A stretch of 53,909 nt of DNA from Planctomycetaceae bacterium (GTDB lineage: Bacteria > Planctomycetota > Planctomycetia > Pirellulales > Thermoguttaceae), in assembly GCA_031277105.1 (NCBI GenBank), contig JAISLW010000285.1, positions 1 to 53,909 of the forward strand, in the 5' to 3' direction. Each line of letters starts with the position of its first letter. The stretch's first letter is position 1. The position numbers and the translations under genes are program-made. The notes below the pieces were generated by a model that saw only the letters and a program-made list of their open reading frames with translations, did not search any database and had not been told where the DNA came from. Positions 9,601 through 19,179 of the stretch are shown piece by piece.

Positions 9601-9813
9601 CTAATAACTTTCTTGACAAAAAGTAATTTAGCGCAACATGTAAATGAAATATTAGAACTATACGTCGCAGCCTTAGAAGAATTTAAATTACCTTTACCAG
9701 ACGTGCAAAAATGGAAAGAATTATGTACGTTATCAGAATTAGAAATAAACAACGAAGAACTAAAAAAACGTTGCGAAAAATTATTAGAAAAACATCCCGA
9801 AGGAAAAAAGTAA
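6679..9813 (+). CDS. large TPR-repeat protein with an internal [S/N]EQV[K/E/A] pentapeptide tandem repeat
   Basis: 1044 aa; multiple TPR-like helical pairs (ALDDFERARDIYLQSL, EAAAAYEEAIRVYQQA); 15-nt minisatellite at 8665-8898. Confidence 0.85.
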   Translation: MSVYDYFGGGGRARESLDDAVRRLRGELASGELHVRPELAELLMRQAHFAAESTRIDDAVRLINESISIVSDLVRDGQYEYRASAVRCKMFKAVLIRIQKGMEASLAEFNEVIRYINDNIPDDDINGMNMLAITLMNKSDILNTLGANAAAAAAQEHAARIWERLVDLGSIEFRSPLITALLALGNTHVQMGDSNAGLADYQRGLSFIRDGIDGRLIDDETDYTGYLIQTLMNISRLVDRFGNTRDAISYADEAINTIVNIVTNGHPQIMPILTGLYQHRGMLLDKSGNHTAALDDFERARDIYLQSLRRGHLGSPADYVVRTGLANTLMCCANIYAHMKRFKEAAAAYEEAIRVYQQAAEFRPVDDNDETFLPYSIGIIQLNYANMLIEQGQLEFALSLQDQSIKVLQSRYSKGHFEVLPNLVSAYRRMADVQRMLSDFPAVFATLEKLIELLEGAIDNGNFEFRGELAIVFALRSVLRKDMSDFDAAIEDTVRAMRIFRTISDDEIDTPETPWSKMQWGESLAEITRLYLAKGELEDGFEFFRKQIDVPYSEDDLKNRLRLFDILFGYSQYVEFVAKFTKTEYEKKRTPAKKKLRNVIATAIDIASRGVELIQKTYPAISEITQKEVNDYIAEINQNKEQQNKNEQDKLDTENIETKQNENEQVENEQVKSEQVKSEQVKSEQVESEQVKSEQVANEQVESEQVENEQVKSEQVENEQVENEQVKNEQVKSEQVESEQGGGFIVGEVGDGVIINVGVGGVFNDPVVRLFFFMKYTFFHQLRSLLYQLLGDDNSAISDCERSFIGWTVLISDLDKLYLQRQYYVREMEAMRAMEAERQYDGNYFESVKSISEMERRVPPSDFFEERWRYYVSELRDTLQRWALLELSVHRVDRAGMVYGLDVNLARDMVRRNVIHSDRFLILSLLSYAKGMAVNGEYEKAFYSYTEVLDLILNRLATDSCFEDYEMFRHIIIALITFLTKSNLAQHVNEILELYVAALEEFKLPLPDVQKWKELCTLSELEINNEELKKRCEKLLEKHPEGKK
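8665..8898 (+). repeat. 15-bp in-frame minisatellite (15 full units plus a partial)
   Basis: agcgagcaagttaaa-type units encoding NEQVE/SEQVK. Confidence 0.95.
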
Positions 9814-9822
9814 AATTCAAAA

Positions 9823-10115
9823 TATAACCGTCACGAAAATTTAAACGTCAGCCGGATCGCGGATGTTTCGCATGCGATCCTTTGGTCCCGCCTGCATCCC
9901 AGGATCGCGGGCGTCTCGCCTGCAAGCGGTTGTATTCAACCGCAAATGAGCGAGGTTATATCTCAACCGTTTTTTTTGTTTACCTTTCGGCAAATTGCGG
10001 GCGAGACGTCTGCGATCCTTCAAACGATTTTTTGTTATACAAAAAATTGTCCTACTTGTTCCTCAAAAAAGTTGCTAATACTTATTTTGCTAAACAAATT
10101 TCCGTGAGCGGTTAT
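9823..10115. mobile_element. family E region enclosing a family A repeat
   Basis: ATAACCGTCACGAAAATTTAAACG ... AAACAAATTTCCGTGAGCGGTTAT. Confidence 0.68.
9850..10025. repeat. family A repeat
   Basis: same motif set, nested between family E termini. Confidence 0.88.
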
Positions 10116-10126
10116 GAATTTTGATA

Positions 10127-11032
10127 TTAGAACGAGGCGATTTTTTTGAATTGTTCACGTCTGGCGTTGATGGCGTTTAGGTCTAATTTTTGCAAGCTTT
10201 CTAAACTAAATCCTTCTACGCAGAAGCTTGCGATCAAGGTTCCGTAAACTAGCGCATTTTTGATAGTATTTTCGTCTAGTTTTCCATTTTGCGCAACGAT
10301 ATATGCGAACATTGCGCCGGCAAAAGAGTCTCCTGCGCCGGTAGGATCGACGACTTTTTCGGTTGGGAATGCCGGTACGACGTAAATTTCGTTTTTGCTT
10401 AAAAAGACGGCGCCGTGTTCGCCTTTCTTTATTACGACAAATTTGGGTCCCCATTCCAAAATAGTACGTCCTGCTTCTAGCGTGTTTAATTTACCTGTTA
10501 AATCTCTTGCTTCGCTGTCATTTAACACAAGCCCGTCTATGTTACGAATTAGTTTATCAAGATTTTCTCTTGCGATATTTATCCACAAATCCATCGTATC
10601 GGCAACAACAAGTTCAGGTTTGTCAATTTGGCTTAATGCTTCCAATCCAGTCGCTGGGTCGCCGTTACCGATGAATAGATATTTTGTTTTACGATAAGAT
10701 TCGGGCAATTTAGGTTTAAATTTACCGAGTACGTTTAATTGTACGTCTAATGTTTCGCGTTCATTCATATTTTGGAGATATTTTCCTGTCCATCTGAATG
10801 TTTTCCCGTTTTTTTCAATTTCCAGACCGGCGACGTCGATATTGTGTTCTTTAAAAATATTTGTATGTTCCGGCAACCAATCGTCGCCTACAACGCCGAC
10901 TAATTGTACGGGAACAAAAAAACTAGCCGCATACGACGCAAAACTAGCCGAACCGCCCAAAATATTTTCACGCCGCGCAACCGGCGTCTCTATACTGTCT
11001 ATCGCAACCGAACCAACTACTGTTAATTCCAT
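10127..11032 (-). CDS. PfkB-family carbohydrate/nucleoside kinase
   Basis: VVGSVAIDSIETP..ENILGGSASFASYAASFF and signature VVDPTGAGDSFAGAMFAYI. Confidence 0.92.
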   Translation of the reverse strand: MELTVVGSVAIDSIETPVARRENILGGSASFASYAASFFVPVQLVGVVGDDWLPEHTNIFKEHNIDVAGLEIEKNGKTFRWTGKYLQNMNERETLDVQLNVLGKFKPKLPESYRKTKYLFIGNGDPATGLEALSQIDKPELVVADTMDLWINIARENLDKLIRNIDGLVLNDSEARDLTGKLNTLEAGRTILEWGPKFVVIKKGEHGAVFLSKNEIYVVPAFPTEKVVDPTGAGDSFAGAMFAYIVAQNGKLDENTIKNALVYGTLIASFCVEGFSLESLQKLDLNAINARREQFKKIASF

Positions 11033-11236
11033 CTTAAATTATTTCCTTTCTTGGGAATTTCTAAAAACTCATTTGCTCAAGGGTATCTCTAAAAATAAGT
11101 TTTTAGAAGTTCCCTCTTATTATAATGCTCGTGCTTAAAATTCATCAATTTAAAAGCGTAAAAGTTTGCCGTCCGATAATTAGGCGGACGGCGGTAAACG
11201 CAAATTGGTAAACGCAAATTAAAGCAAGAACAACTT

Positions 11237-11379
11237 AAACAACGTATCACAAACGTATGATACGTTTACTAATTTTCGAGGTTTGGATTTTAATATGAAT
11301 TTTATATTTATCAATATAGAGTACATTTTTTAGAATAAACGCAATCGTCTCGCCTACAATCAAAACGCTTGCGATCCTC
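11237..11379 (+). repeat. 143-bp direct repeat, left copy flanking the 11489-12574 gene
   Basis: about 4 mismatches to 12622-12764, same orientation. Confidence 0.93.
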
Positions 11380-11488
11380 CCAATTGTCCCAATTGTTCCT
11401 TTGGTCTCGTTTGTCTCAATTGTCACACGAAAATTACCAAAACGTAATTTAATAAAAAATTTTTCGAGAGCGTTTACTAAAATATTAA

Positions 11489-12574
11489 CTAACTTTTTTG
11501 TTTTAGACGGCAGTATAAGGCAAAAATAAGCATAACGATTCCAACTACAATAAACAAAACTCTAAAAATAAATTCAATTGGAGAACGCGGCGGGACAGAA
11601 TTTTCGGCGTTCTTAATAAATTTTTCTCTTTGTTTGTCTGAAAAAGGAATTTTAATAGTCTCGCCGGTAATATCATTTTTACCTAAAGTTCCAGGCGGAA
11701 ATTTTGGATTCCATTCTTTGGCAAAAAATTTATCTAAACGCCTCACGTTCAATACTTCAAAAGAATAATCTACGCCAATAAAAGGATCCTTTGATGAATG
11801 AGTAAGAGCAAATTTCCGATAAACATGACCTTTTTCAGGAAAAACAACATCGCCAAATTTACCTATTTTTTGAACTTTAATATCGTAAGATATTTCCTTG
11901 TTTTTCAAATTTGTTGCTTTCGTTCTAACGATCATACAATTGGGCGGCTTCAAGACGTGAATTTCGTATTCTATATCTTGAATTACATTTTTGCAAACGA
12001 GCGTTTCATAACCGTCCAATGTTTGTGTCGTATCAAAATTTAATGTATCTTTTTTCTGTTTCCAAAAAGTTTCGTATTGATGAGGATCTAAAATTGTAAA
12101 CGGTAATCCCACGATACTGCTTGTAATGAGAAAAACAAAACTATCATCCAAAAAATTTTCCGGCATATTGAATGCAACAATTCGAGCGTCGCTTGTTTTA
12201 CCTTTGAGCATATCATTTCGTTTAAATATATGTGATTGTTCTCCGTTGAATGCGATAAAATTTTCAATTTGATATTCTCCATCTTGAGGTGATTCCTCGA
12301 TAAGACATTGGATTGGAAGACTTTTTTGCGGCAAATGCAAACGATAAGTATTTTTTCGTTTAACCATTTCTCCTTTAGGATTTTTATAATCGGCTATGTA
12401 AGTAAATTCACATAGATCGTATTCTGCAAATTGTTTTTCGATACCAATCTTTATTTCTTCAAGATTAGCCGGAGGATTGGCATAAAGCGAATAACAAGAA
12501 ACAACGCTTATCAGAAAAGCAATGTTAATACATAAAATGAAATATCTACAGTCCTGTAAAAAAAATATTTTCAT
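11489..12574 (-). CDS. exported protein with C-terminal transmembrane helix, LolA-like uncharacterised
   Basis: N-terminal signal sequence; FPPGTLGKNDITGE; C-terminal VLFIVVGIVMLIFALYCRLKQKS. Confidence 0.75.
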   Translation of the reverse strand: MKIFFLQDCRYFILCINIAFLISVVSCYSLYANPPANLEEIKIGIEKQFAEYDLCEFTYIADYKNPKGEMVKRKNTYRLHLPQKSLPIQCLIEESPQDGEYQIENFIAFNGEQSHIFKRNDMLKGKTSDARIVAFNMPENFLDDSFVFLITSSIVGLPFTILDPHQYETFWKQKKDTLNFDTTQTLDGYETLVCKNVIQDIEYEIHVLKPPNCMIVRTKATNLKNKEISYDIKVQKIGKFGDVVFPEKGHVYRKFALTHSSKDPFIGVDYSFEVLNVRRLDKFFAKEWNPKFPPGTLGKNDITGETIKIPFSDKQREKFIKNAENSVPPRSPIEFIFRVLFIVVGIVMLIFALYCRLKQKS

Positions 12575-12621
12575 AAATTACCTTTTTTAGTATCATTAAA
12601 ACTATCATACTCTAAAAATGC

Positions 12622-12764
12622 AAACAACGTATCACAAACGTATGATACGTTTACTAATTTTCAAGGTTTGGATTTTAATATGAATTTTATATTTATCAAT
12701 ATAGAGGACATTTTTTAGAATAAACGCAATCGTCGCGGCTACAATCAAAACGCTTGCGATCCTC
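12622..12764 (+). repeat. 143-bp direct repeat, right copy
   Basis: aaacaacgtatcacaaacgtatgatacgtttactaatttt... matches 11237-11379. Confidence 0.93.
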
Positions 12765-12834
12765 ACACTTGTCCTCACATCCCACTTGTCCCTGAAATAA
12801 TCCTTCTAATCTACAAACTGTTTAACAAAGTTTT

Positions 12835-14715
12835 TTAATTTTTGGTTTGTGTTTTCAGAGACGAAGACGAGTCTGGATCAATATGATAAATGTAAATTGA
12901 ATAGCCTGCCGAATCTATTGGTTTTAATTTTAGGAAATGTCTGTATTGTCTTTCTCGGTCATAAAGATAATTAACGCTTATAGCATAATAACCTGGTTTA
13001 GGTTCATAATTTGTTTGAGAATCGTTAGCCCAATATGGCATTGGTTTTGACGGTATTTTGGTTTGATCTAATGGATAACTACCAGAAAGCGCCACGTAAA
13101 TTTCTTTGATTTCCGAATGCTTCATACACCATCTTTCAAGATAAAAAATATCTTGCCCCCAATCAATATTACTGTCCAACAAATGCCGTCCGCCATTGCG
13201 AGCGCCGGAATTTAATAACGTTACAATAAATGATCGACCCGCAGGCTCTTGAGACGCAATCGGCTCTTTCGACGTAGATAAAATTGCGGATAATTCATTG
13301 AAATACGAAATACTATGCGGATAAATCCACATACTACTAAATATTGACCAAACAAGAAATATCAAAACCAAAACCTGCAAAAATCTTTTTCGTAACAAAA
13401 ATACCTTGCCAACCTTACTCGTCCAAATAAACAAAAACGGCAACGCCGGAATTACATATCGCGAATGCACGGAAAAACCAGATTGACTACTCACAAATAA
13501 TAACAACACAAGACCAGGCAAAAGAATTACCATCTCATCACGCCAAGATACGTTGCAGTCTTTTTGAAAAAACGTACAAAAAATCGCAAGCAAAAATAAA
13601 CCAATCACTCCCAACGGAATCTTAACAAGCAACGCATAAAAATAATAATAACACCAACCATGCTCCGACCATTCGCCGCGTAAATAAGATTGTAAACCGC
13701 GTTCAAAATCTAGCCGCTGCGTATCAATTCCTTGAACGAAATTAGCCGGCAACGGAACAGGAATTTTTCCAAGTAACATTTTCTCAAAACGATTCGCTCC
13801 GTTGAAAGGAATATCTTTGTGGTTTTTATAACCGGTAAAAAATGTCGTCTGAAATTTAAATTCGCCAAGTTGCTTGCCAAAACCTTCAAAAAAATAACCC
13901 ATGTTGATAATTAACAAACTCAACGAAAAAATAATTACAAGATGTTTCAATTGCCCAAACCAATCGCGCCTAGAAAGTAAATAAATATCAGACGCTCGAT
14001 AAAATAACCAAATAAAAATAAACAACGGATAAAAAATTAACAAAGTAAATTTCGTCAACTCCGCAAGACCAAGAACAAGACCACAAAATAACGCCTCCGG
14101 TAATTCAGCACGCTTCAACCAACAATGAAAAACATAAAACGCCGCAATACCAAAAACGCCAGACGGAACATCAGGACAAATTAAACAACCATAACCAAGA
14201 ATATAAGGCGAAAATATCCAAAATAATGAAACAATAACAGCGCTAAAAACGCCAAATAACTCTTTTGCCCAAACATAACAAATAATCGTTCCCAACAAAA
14301 CAAAAACAACCATACAATAACGACCACAAATCAACCAAAATAAATGTTCAGGATTCTTCTTGACCCAAATATCGCCCGCCTTGTACTCCATGCGACCAAA
14401 ATGCGAAAAACCAAGATCAGATTTAACCGGACAATACGTTCCCGCAAAAAAAGCCGGAAGCGAACCAATCATATCCGAAAACGGAGGATTAACATGAAAT
14501 ACAGAATAATCGCCAGTACGCAAACGAATCAAACCCGAAGCCAATCGACCATTTTCATTATAGACATAACTAAATCGATAAGGTAACGGAACTATAACTA
14601 ATACCGTTAATAAACATAAAAAAAACGGTACCAACTTTGATTGATTATTTCGTATTATTTGAAACGGTATTTTCATCTTGTTTTGTAAACGATTTCTAAA
14701 TTTTTGCCGTAACAC
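12835..14715 (-). CDS. glycosyltransferase family 39 / PMT-like integral membrane protein
   Basis: Multiple TM helices; VNPPFSDMIGSLPAFF, LGLAELTKFTLLIFYPLFIFIW, ARNGGRHLLDSNIDWGQDIFYLERW. Confidence 0.85.
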   Translation of the reverse strand: MLRQKFRNRLQNKMKIPFQIIRNNQSKLVPFFLCLLTVLVIVPLPYRFSYVYNENGRLASGLIRLRTGDYSVFHVNPPFSDMIGSLPAFFAGTYCPVKSDLGFSHFGRMEYKAGDIWVKKNPEHLFWLICGRYCMVVFVLLGTIICYVWAKELFGVFSAVIVSLFWIFSPYILGYGCLICPDVPSGVFGIAAFYVFHCWLKRAELPEALFCGLVLGLAELTKFTLLIFYPLFIFIWLFYRASDIYLLSRRDWFGQLKHLVIIFSLSLLIINMGYFFEGFGKQLGEFKFQTTFFTGYKNHKDIPFNGANRFEKMLLGKIPVPLPANFVQGIDTQRLDFERGLQSYLRGEWSEHGWCYYYFYALLVKIPLGVIGLFLLAIFCTFFQKDCNVSWRDEMVILLPGLVLLLFVSSQSGFSVHSRYVIPALPFLFIWTSKVGKVFLLRKRFLQVLVLIFLVWSIFSSMWIYPHSISYFNELSAILSTSKEPIASQEPAGRSFIVTLLNSGARNGGRHLLDSNIDWGQDIFYLERWCMKHSEIKEIYVALSGSYPLDQTKIPSKPMPYWANDSQTNYEPKPGYYAISVNYLYDRERQYRHFLKLKPIDSAGYSIYIYHIDPDSSSSLKTQTKN

Positions 14716-14818
14716 GAACAGAATACATCCAAATCAAATACGGCTCGGCAATCATAAACAAAATTATTTGAGCATAACTCGACTCATTTTTGAAGTAAAT
14801 GAATATTCACTTTTAACT

Positions 14819-15904
14819 CTATACTTTACTACGTAATGTTAGAATTATACGTTTTATTGCAATTAAAATTACAATAACGCCTAATAACTGAAAAAAATAA
14901 TTAACCCAACTAGTTGATCGCAAATTATCAAAATCCGGTTCGGTAAGACCATAATTAGAGAGCGTAAAACGTTTAGCATTTTGTGCCGGATTTAATTTTA
15001 GATCGAAATTATGCACAGATTTATATTCCGTATCCGTATATGTCATTGTATATGCAGAAATCAATGGAATATCTTTTTCATATCTATAATCACAAATAAT
15101 TTTGCACTTTCCTACTCCGAGTATTTCGACGTCGGCTTCTTTTATGAGCAAATAATCAGTTGTGAGCAAAAGTTTACCGTTACGCACATCTATCATCGGA
15201 TACTTTTGCAAACCTTCTGGAAGGTCAGAAATATCAGCAGTTTTATTATTACCCAAATTTTTTATAATCAATTCCTCATCAATAGCGCCGCTAGGAGTAA
15301 AAGTATAATCAACAGCATAATAATTAACGCCGTCTTTCTGAATCTCTTTTACTTGCTCAATATTAAATTCAGGCAGCCTTGCCAGCGTCGGAAGAAGTAC
15401 ATTAGGGTCTAACGCCAAACACCTTAAAATATAAAACCGAAAAACAAAATCCTTCAAGTCTTGTATTGATTTTTCTTTTCCTGATGGAAATTCGTAATTT
15501 CCTATATCATTTAATTCGTCTTGCGAATTTTTTTCAATTAAATCAACCGTCCACTGCTTGGCAGACGCCGGATGCTGAACTCTAAAAAAATAATTTTGCG
15601 AATATGAATTAACAATTTTCGTCTTTTTCTGCGGATCATCTATTTCTTGTAAACTCCAATTCTTTTGTCTCAAAACATAACTTGTATAGTTATTCGTCAT
15701 TTTATCGTTCTTAAAAGTCGCAATTTTTATATTTCCATCAACTCCATTTTTAAAATTTGATAAATATTTTTTCCAAATTTCTTGCGAATTTTCTGTTATA
15801 TGTTTTTTTAAGTCTGAAACCTCTTCAGCAATAAGTATTGACGAAGGCAGAATTACAAATAAACCCAAAAAAATTATCATTTTCATTAACATTTTCATTA
15901 ACAT
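14819..15904 (-). CDS. exported hypothetical protein with C-terminal TM helix
   Basis: Signal peptide, long ORF, C-terminal YFFQLLGVIVILIAIKRIILTL. Confidence 0.7.
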   Translation of the reverse strand: MLMKMLMKMIIFLGLFVILPSSILIAEEVSDLKKHITENSQEIWKKYLSNFKNGVDGNIKIATFKNDKMTNNYTSYVLRQKNWSLQEIDDPQKKTKIVNSYSQNYFFRVQHPASAKQWTVDLIEKNSQDELNDIGNYEFPSGKEKSIQDLKDFVFRFYILRCLALDPNVLLPTLARLPEFNIEQVKEIQKDGVNYYAVDYTFTPSGAIDEELIIKNLGNNKTADISDLPEGLQKYPMIDVRNGKLLLTTDYLLIKEADVEILGVGKCKIICDYRYEKDIPLISAYTMTYTDTEYKSVHNFDLKLNPAQNAKRFTLSNYGLTEPDFDNLRSTSWVNYFFQLLGVIVILIAIKRIILTLRSKV

Positions 15905-15989
15905 TTTAACATCTCCTATTTATTCAATAATTAACTTTACGATGGGCATATACTTTTCACACTTTAAATTGCGGTTTTCAAAAAATACT

Positions 15990-17060
15990 CTAGGGCGTCT
16001 CTAAAAATTCATTTGTTGTGAGATTTTTTTGTTGTTTATTTTTTGGCGTTAATTTTTTTTCGATGGCTGCGATGTTTCCTAAAATTGCGTTTATTTTTTT
16101 GCTGTTTATTATATTTTTTGCGTTTTCTTCATTTGCCAAATACGCTAACCAGAAATAACATGAGACTTTTAAAATTGCCGTTTGATAGACGCTGTCTCTT
16201 TCACGGCGGAAAAAATTTGAGACGGAAAATAACGGTCCCGCATAAATTTGGTGATCGCCGTCGTTGAAAATAACAAGATACCTGTTTCCGCTTGTCATAT
16301 AATCAAACGGTATTCTTCGTTGATGCGCTTTTGTTACGCCTATGATTCCGTCGTCTTTTGTTCCGGTAATAAATAGCGCCGGTATTTTTATTCCGGCATA
16401 TACGTCGCTATTTCTCAATCCTGGATTTCGCACCGGCGGACTCATCGCAACAACCGCCTTAACTCGCTCGTCGCGCAACGATGCGCCTCTGTCCGGCGGC
16501 GTTTGACCAGATAAAAGCAACGGACCAAGCGACCCGATGTCATAACCGCTCACGCCAATATTGCCAAGATCAACCCGCAACCAATTCAATTTATCCGCCG
16601 CCAGCAACGCCGAAAATTTATCCAACACAAAACGTAAATCTTCCGCACGCGTCCGGCAATTCCAATTTTGCTCATACGAATCGCGCAGTTCTTTGACAAA
16701 ACGTATTTTGCCTTTCCAAATTTGATCGTCGCTGCCTGGATGTTGCACCGAAATTACAATAAATCCATACGAGCACCACGTCCGGCTTAAATAAGAACAA
16801 CGGTCGTAAGTGCCGCCTAAACCGTGTGAAAAAAGTATTACCGGAAATCCGGCGCCGGATATTTTCGATTGGGCGCTTTCAGAAGCAACCGGTAAAAAAA
16901 ACTTCACCGGAATATTTCGGTTACGCAATGAATCTCGCCAAACCGCTTGACCGGTAACAACAGAATATCGCTCAAATCCGGCACAATTTAACATCGACAA
17001 AAACGAAAATAAATATATCGTTACAAAAAAACTCAACACATACTGAATCAACCGCAACAT
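15990..17060 (-). CDS. alpha/beta hydrolase, PAF-acetylhydrolase-like
   Basis: FPVILFSHGLGGTYDRCSYLSRTWCSYGFIVISVQHPGSDD; oxyanion/GxS region GVSGYDIGSLG; GDHQIYAG. Confidence 0.88.
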   Translation of the reverse strand: MLRLIQYVLSFFVTIYLFSFLSMLNCAGFERYSVVTGQAVWRDSLRNRNIPVKFFLPVASESAQSKISGAGFPVILFSHGLGGTYDRCSYLSRTWCSYGFIVISVQHPGSDDQIWKGKIRFVKELRDSYEQNWNCRTRAEDLRFVLDKFSALLAADKLNWLRVDLGNIGVSGYDIGSLGPLLLSGQTPPDRGASLRDERVKAVVAMSPPVRNPGLRNSDVYAGIKIPALFITGTKDDGIIGVTKAHQRRIPFDYMTSGNRYLVIFNDGDHQIYAGPLFSVSNFFRRERDSVYQTAILKVSCYFWLAYLANEENAKNIINSKKINAILGNIAAIEKKLTPKNKQQKNLTTNEFLETP

Positions 17061-17330
17061 AAATTACCCCCAAAATATACCAATCCTAATTGAATTTCAA
17101 ACACGATACGTATAATAGCCCCGTTTAATCGTTACAAAATATACAAACAGTAAATCGCTACAAACGGAATTTTTATTAAATCCGTAAATTTTTCGTGATC
17201 GTTAAAATTTAACACAATATTAACCGAATTCATCAGTCGGTTTTTCACAGTTATCGGCAATTAGATTGCCCAATAAAAAATTTAAAAAACTCATACTTGA
17301 ATTTCTACGATTCCAAATCGTACCAATCAT

Positions 17331-17433
17331 GTACTGCTCGTACTTGAAATTCAGCGATTGAAAAGCGTCAAAGCCTGCCGTCCGATAGCTAGGCAGGCGG
17401 CGGTAAACGCAAACTCAAGTGCGAACAGTTTAA
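17331..17433 (-). mobile_element. family C element
   Basis: GTACTGCTCGTACTTGAAATTCAGCGATTGAAAAGCGTCAAAGCCTGCCGTCCG...CTCAAGTGCGAACAGTTTAA. Confidence 0.88.
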
Positions 17434-17823
17434 AAGTCTGACTCCCAAAATTAGACCGGCGACGATAAACGAAAATTCAAGTTTGAACGATTTAATGTTA
17501 GCGTTTTTTTAATACGCAATTTATAAAAACGTAAATATTGAAATACAGTTAAACGGAAATTTAACAGTATCAGAAACCGCGAAAAACCAAAAAACTTGAC
17601 CCCCATCCCCCAACAAAATCTCCAAAAATAGAACTCGCTGGAGAACCACGCTAAACGCATTTTGTAAATTTTTGTAATTTATCGACGGCAAAACGGAAAC
17701 CGTTTAACGCAATTTAAACGGCAAACGCCGATAAAACGACGTATTTATGTAACTAATATTACGAACAACTTAATTTTTTTTAATTTAAATACGAACAAAA
17801 TCGCAAAATGCAAACGGCTTGGA

Positions 17824-18618
17824 ATGCAAGGAGAACCAATGAAAACTATTTCAATCCCCCGCCCAAAAAAATCCGTAACAAAAAATTTCAAAATCATCAG
17901 CCCGCCGGCGCCACACGTCAATTTTGATCGCAAACACGAAACGACTTCGACAAACAGAAAGTCAAAACATTTGCGAAAACGGAATATCGTTACAAAAAAT
18001 AACGACGCCGAAAATAATATTAACGCCGCTAATACAAATACGACAATTGTCAAACAAGCGCCGACGCCAACGCTTGCGCCGAAAATAAAAACGGAAACGG
18101 CAAATGTTACGGCAAATGTTATGGCAAATGTTACGGCGGAAATGACAACGGCAATAGATCCGACAATCGATTTAGTAAAGCCAATTTCAGATGAGTTGAT
18201 TTTGAATAAATCCGTCGCCGATAAACGCACGCATATAAATATAAATTGGCCGCGACAGATCAAAGGAAAAAAATCACATCAATCGACGATAAATTCAACG
18301 GACAACAATAATCCTTTTGACGCTGATGAAGTTGCGACTTTAGACGAATTTGAAAATATCTCAAAAACAGACGACGTAAAAATACCGCAAAAAACGACAA
18401 AAAAACAAAACGAATTATCACGCCGCCCGCCAAAACAACGCCGCCGCCAAATTGACCCCACTACTTGCGAAAGAGATTATTCGTTAGAAGAAATCGAATT
18501 TATGAACGCCATAAACGAATACAAAAGAAGCAGCGGAAGAATGTTCCCAACATGCTCCGAAATACTAGAAGTATTAAAAAATCTAGGATACGAAAAAATA
18601 AACAACAATAGATTTTAA
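17824..18618 (+). CDS. conserved hypothetical protein; low-complexity N-terminal region and a compact C-terminal domain
   Basis: C-terminal [37 protein letters not shown] resembles a planctomycete-type uncharacterised domain; N-terminal region has [15 protein letters not shown] repeats. Confidence 0.7.
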   Translation: MQGEPMKTISIPRPKKSVTKNFKIISPPAPHVNFDRKHETTSTNRKSKHLRKRNIVTKNNDAENNINAANTNTTIVKQAPTPTLAPKIKTETANVTANVMANVTAEMTTAIDPTIDLVKPISDELILNKSVADKRTHININWPRQIKGKKSHQSTINSTDNNNPFDADEVATLDEFENISKTDDVKIPQKTTKKQNELSRRPPKQRRRQIDPTTCERDYSLEEIEFMNAINEYKRSSGRMFPTCSEILEVLKNLGYEKINNNRF

Positions 18619-18711
18619 ACTGTTCGTACTTGAATTTGCATTTGGCGCCGCCTGTCGTCCGAAAACTAGGCAGGCGGCGGTAAACGAAAATTCAAGTGCG
18701 AACAGTTTAAA
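18614..18711. mobile_element. family C symmetric variant (both ends of AACTGTTCG type)
   Basis: TTTTAAACTGTTCGTACTTGAATTTGC...AATTCAAGTGCGAACAGTTTAAAA. Confidence 0.82.
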
Positions 18712-18765
18712 AACTCTGTTCTTTAAAATTTCGTGAATGTTTACGAATAGTTATAAAAATTGGTA

Positions 18766-18794
18766 TTGACTTAAAAGAAGTCGATTTGTATAAT
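18766..18794 (+). promoter_or_regulatory. consensus-like sigma70 promoter
   Basis: TTGACT - 17 nt - TATAAT. Confidence 0.6.
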
Positions 18795-19071
18795 CTTCGC
18801 CTTATTGTGAAAATTATATTATTTTGGCGTGTATTTTTTCTGAATGTATGTTGTCGATATTTCAATAATTTCGTTAATAGTCTGATTGGTAGTATTATAA
18901 TTTATTTCGTTTAATTGGATGCGTTGATTGTATGTTGTGTTTAAGTTTTTTTGCGTAAATTCAAGTTTGAACAGATTAAAGTAATATATTTTTTTTGCCG
19001 AAAATAAAATTTACTGTGCGATCTGGAAATTATTCAAGTTGCAGACTGTCTAATTTAATTTATGGAAATAA

Positions 19072-19101
19072 TTGACAAAATAGTTGACGCGATATTATAA
19101 A
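19072..19101 (+). promoter_or_regulatory. second candidate promoter nearer the 19180 small ORF
   Basis: TTGACA - 18 nt - TATAAA. Confidence 0.4.
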
Positions 19102-19179
19102 AAATTAAATTTACTAGAAATATAAACAATTAAAATTCGCTGTAAGGGAGCGAAGCGAACAATAATTAAGGTGATAAAA

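Noticed and set aside
17745-18461. Antisense ORFs opposite the 17824 gene
   Set aside because: Low-complexity mirror ORFs; the + strand ORF has the constrained C-terminal domain.
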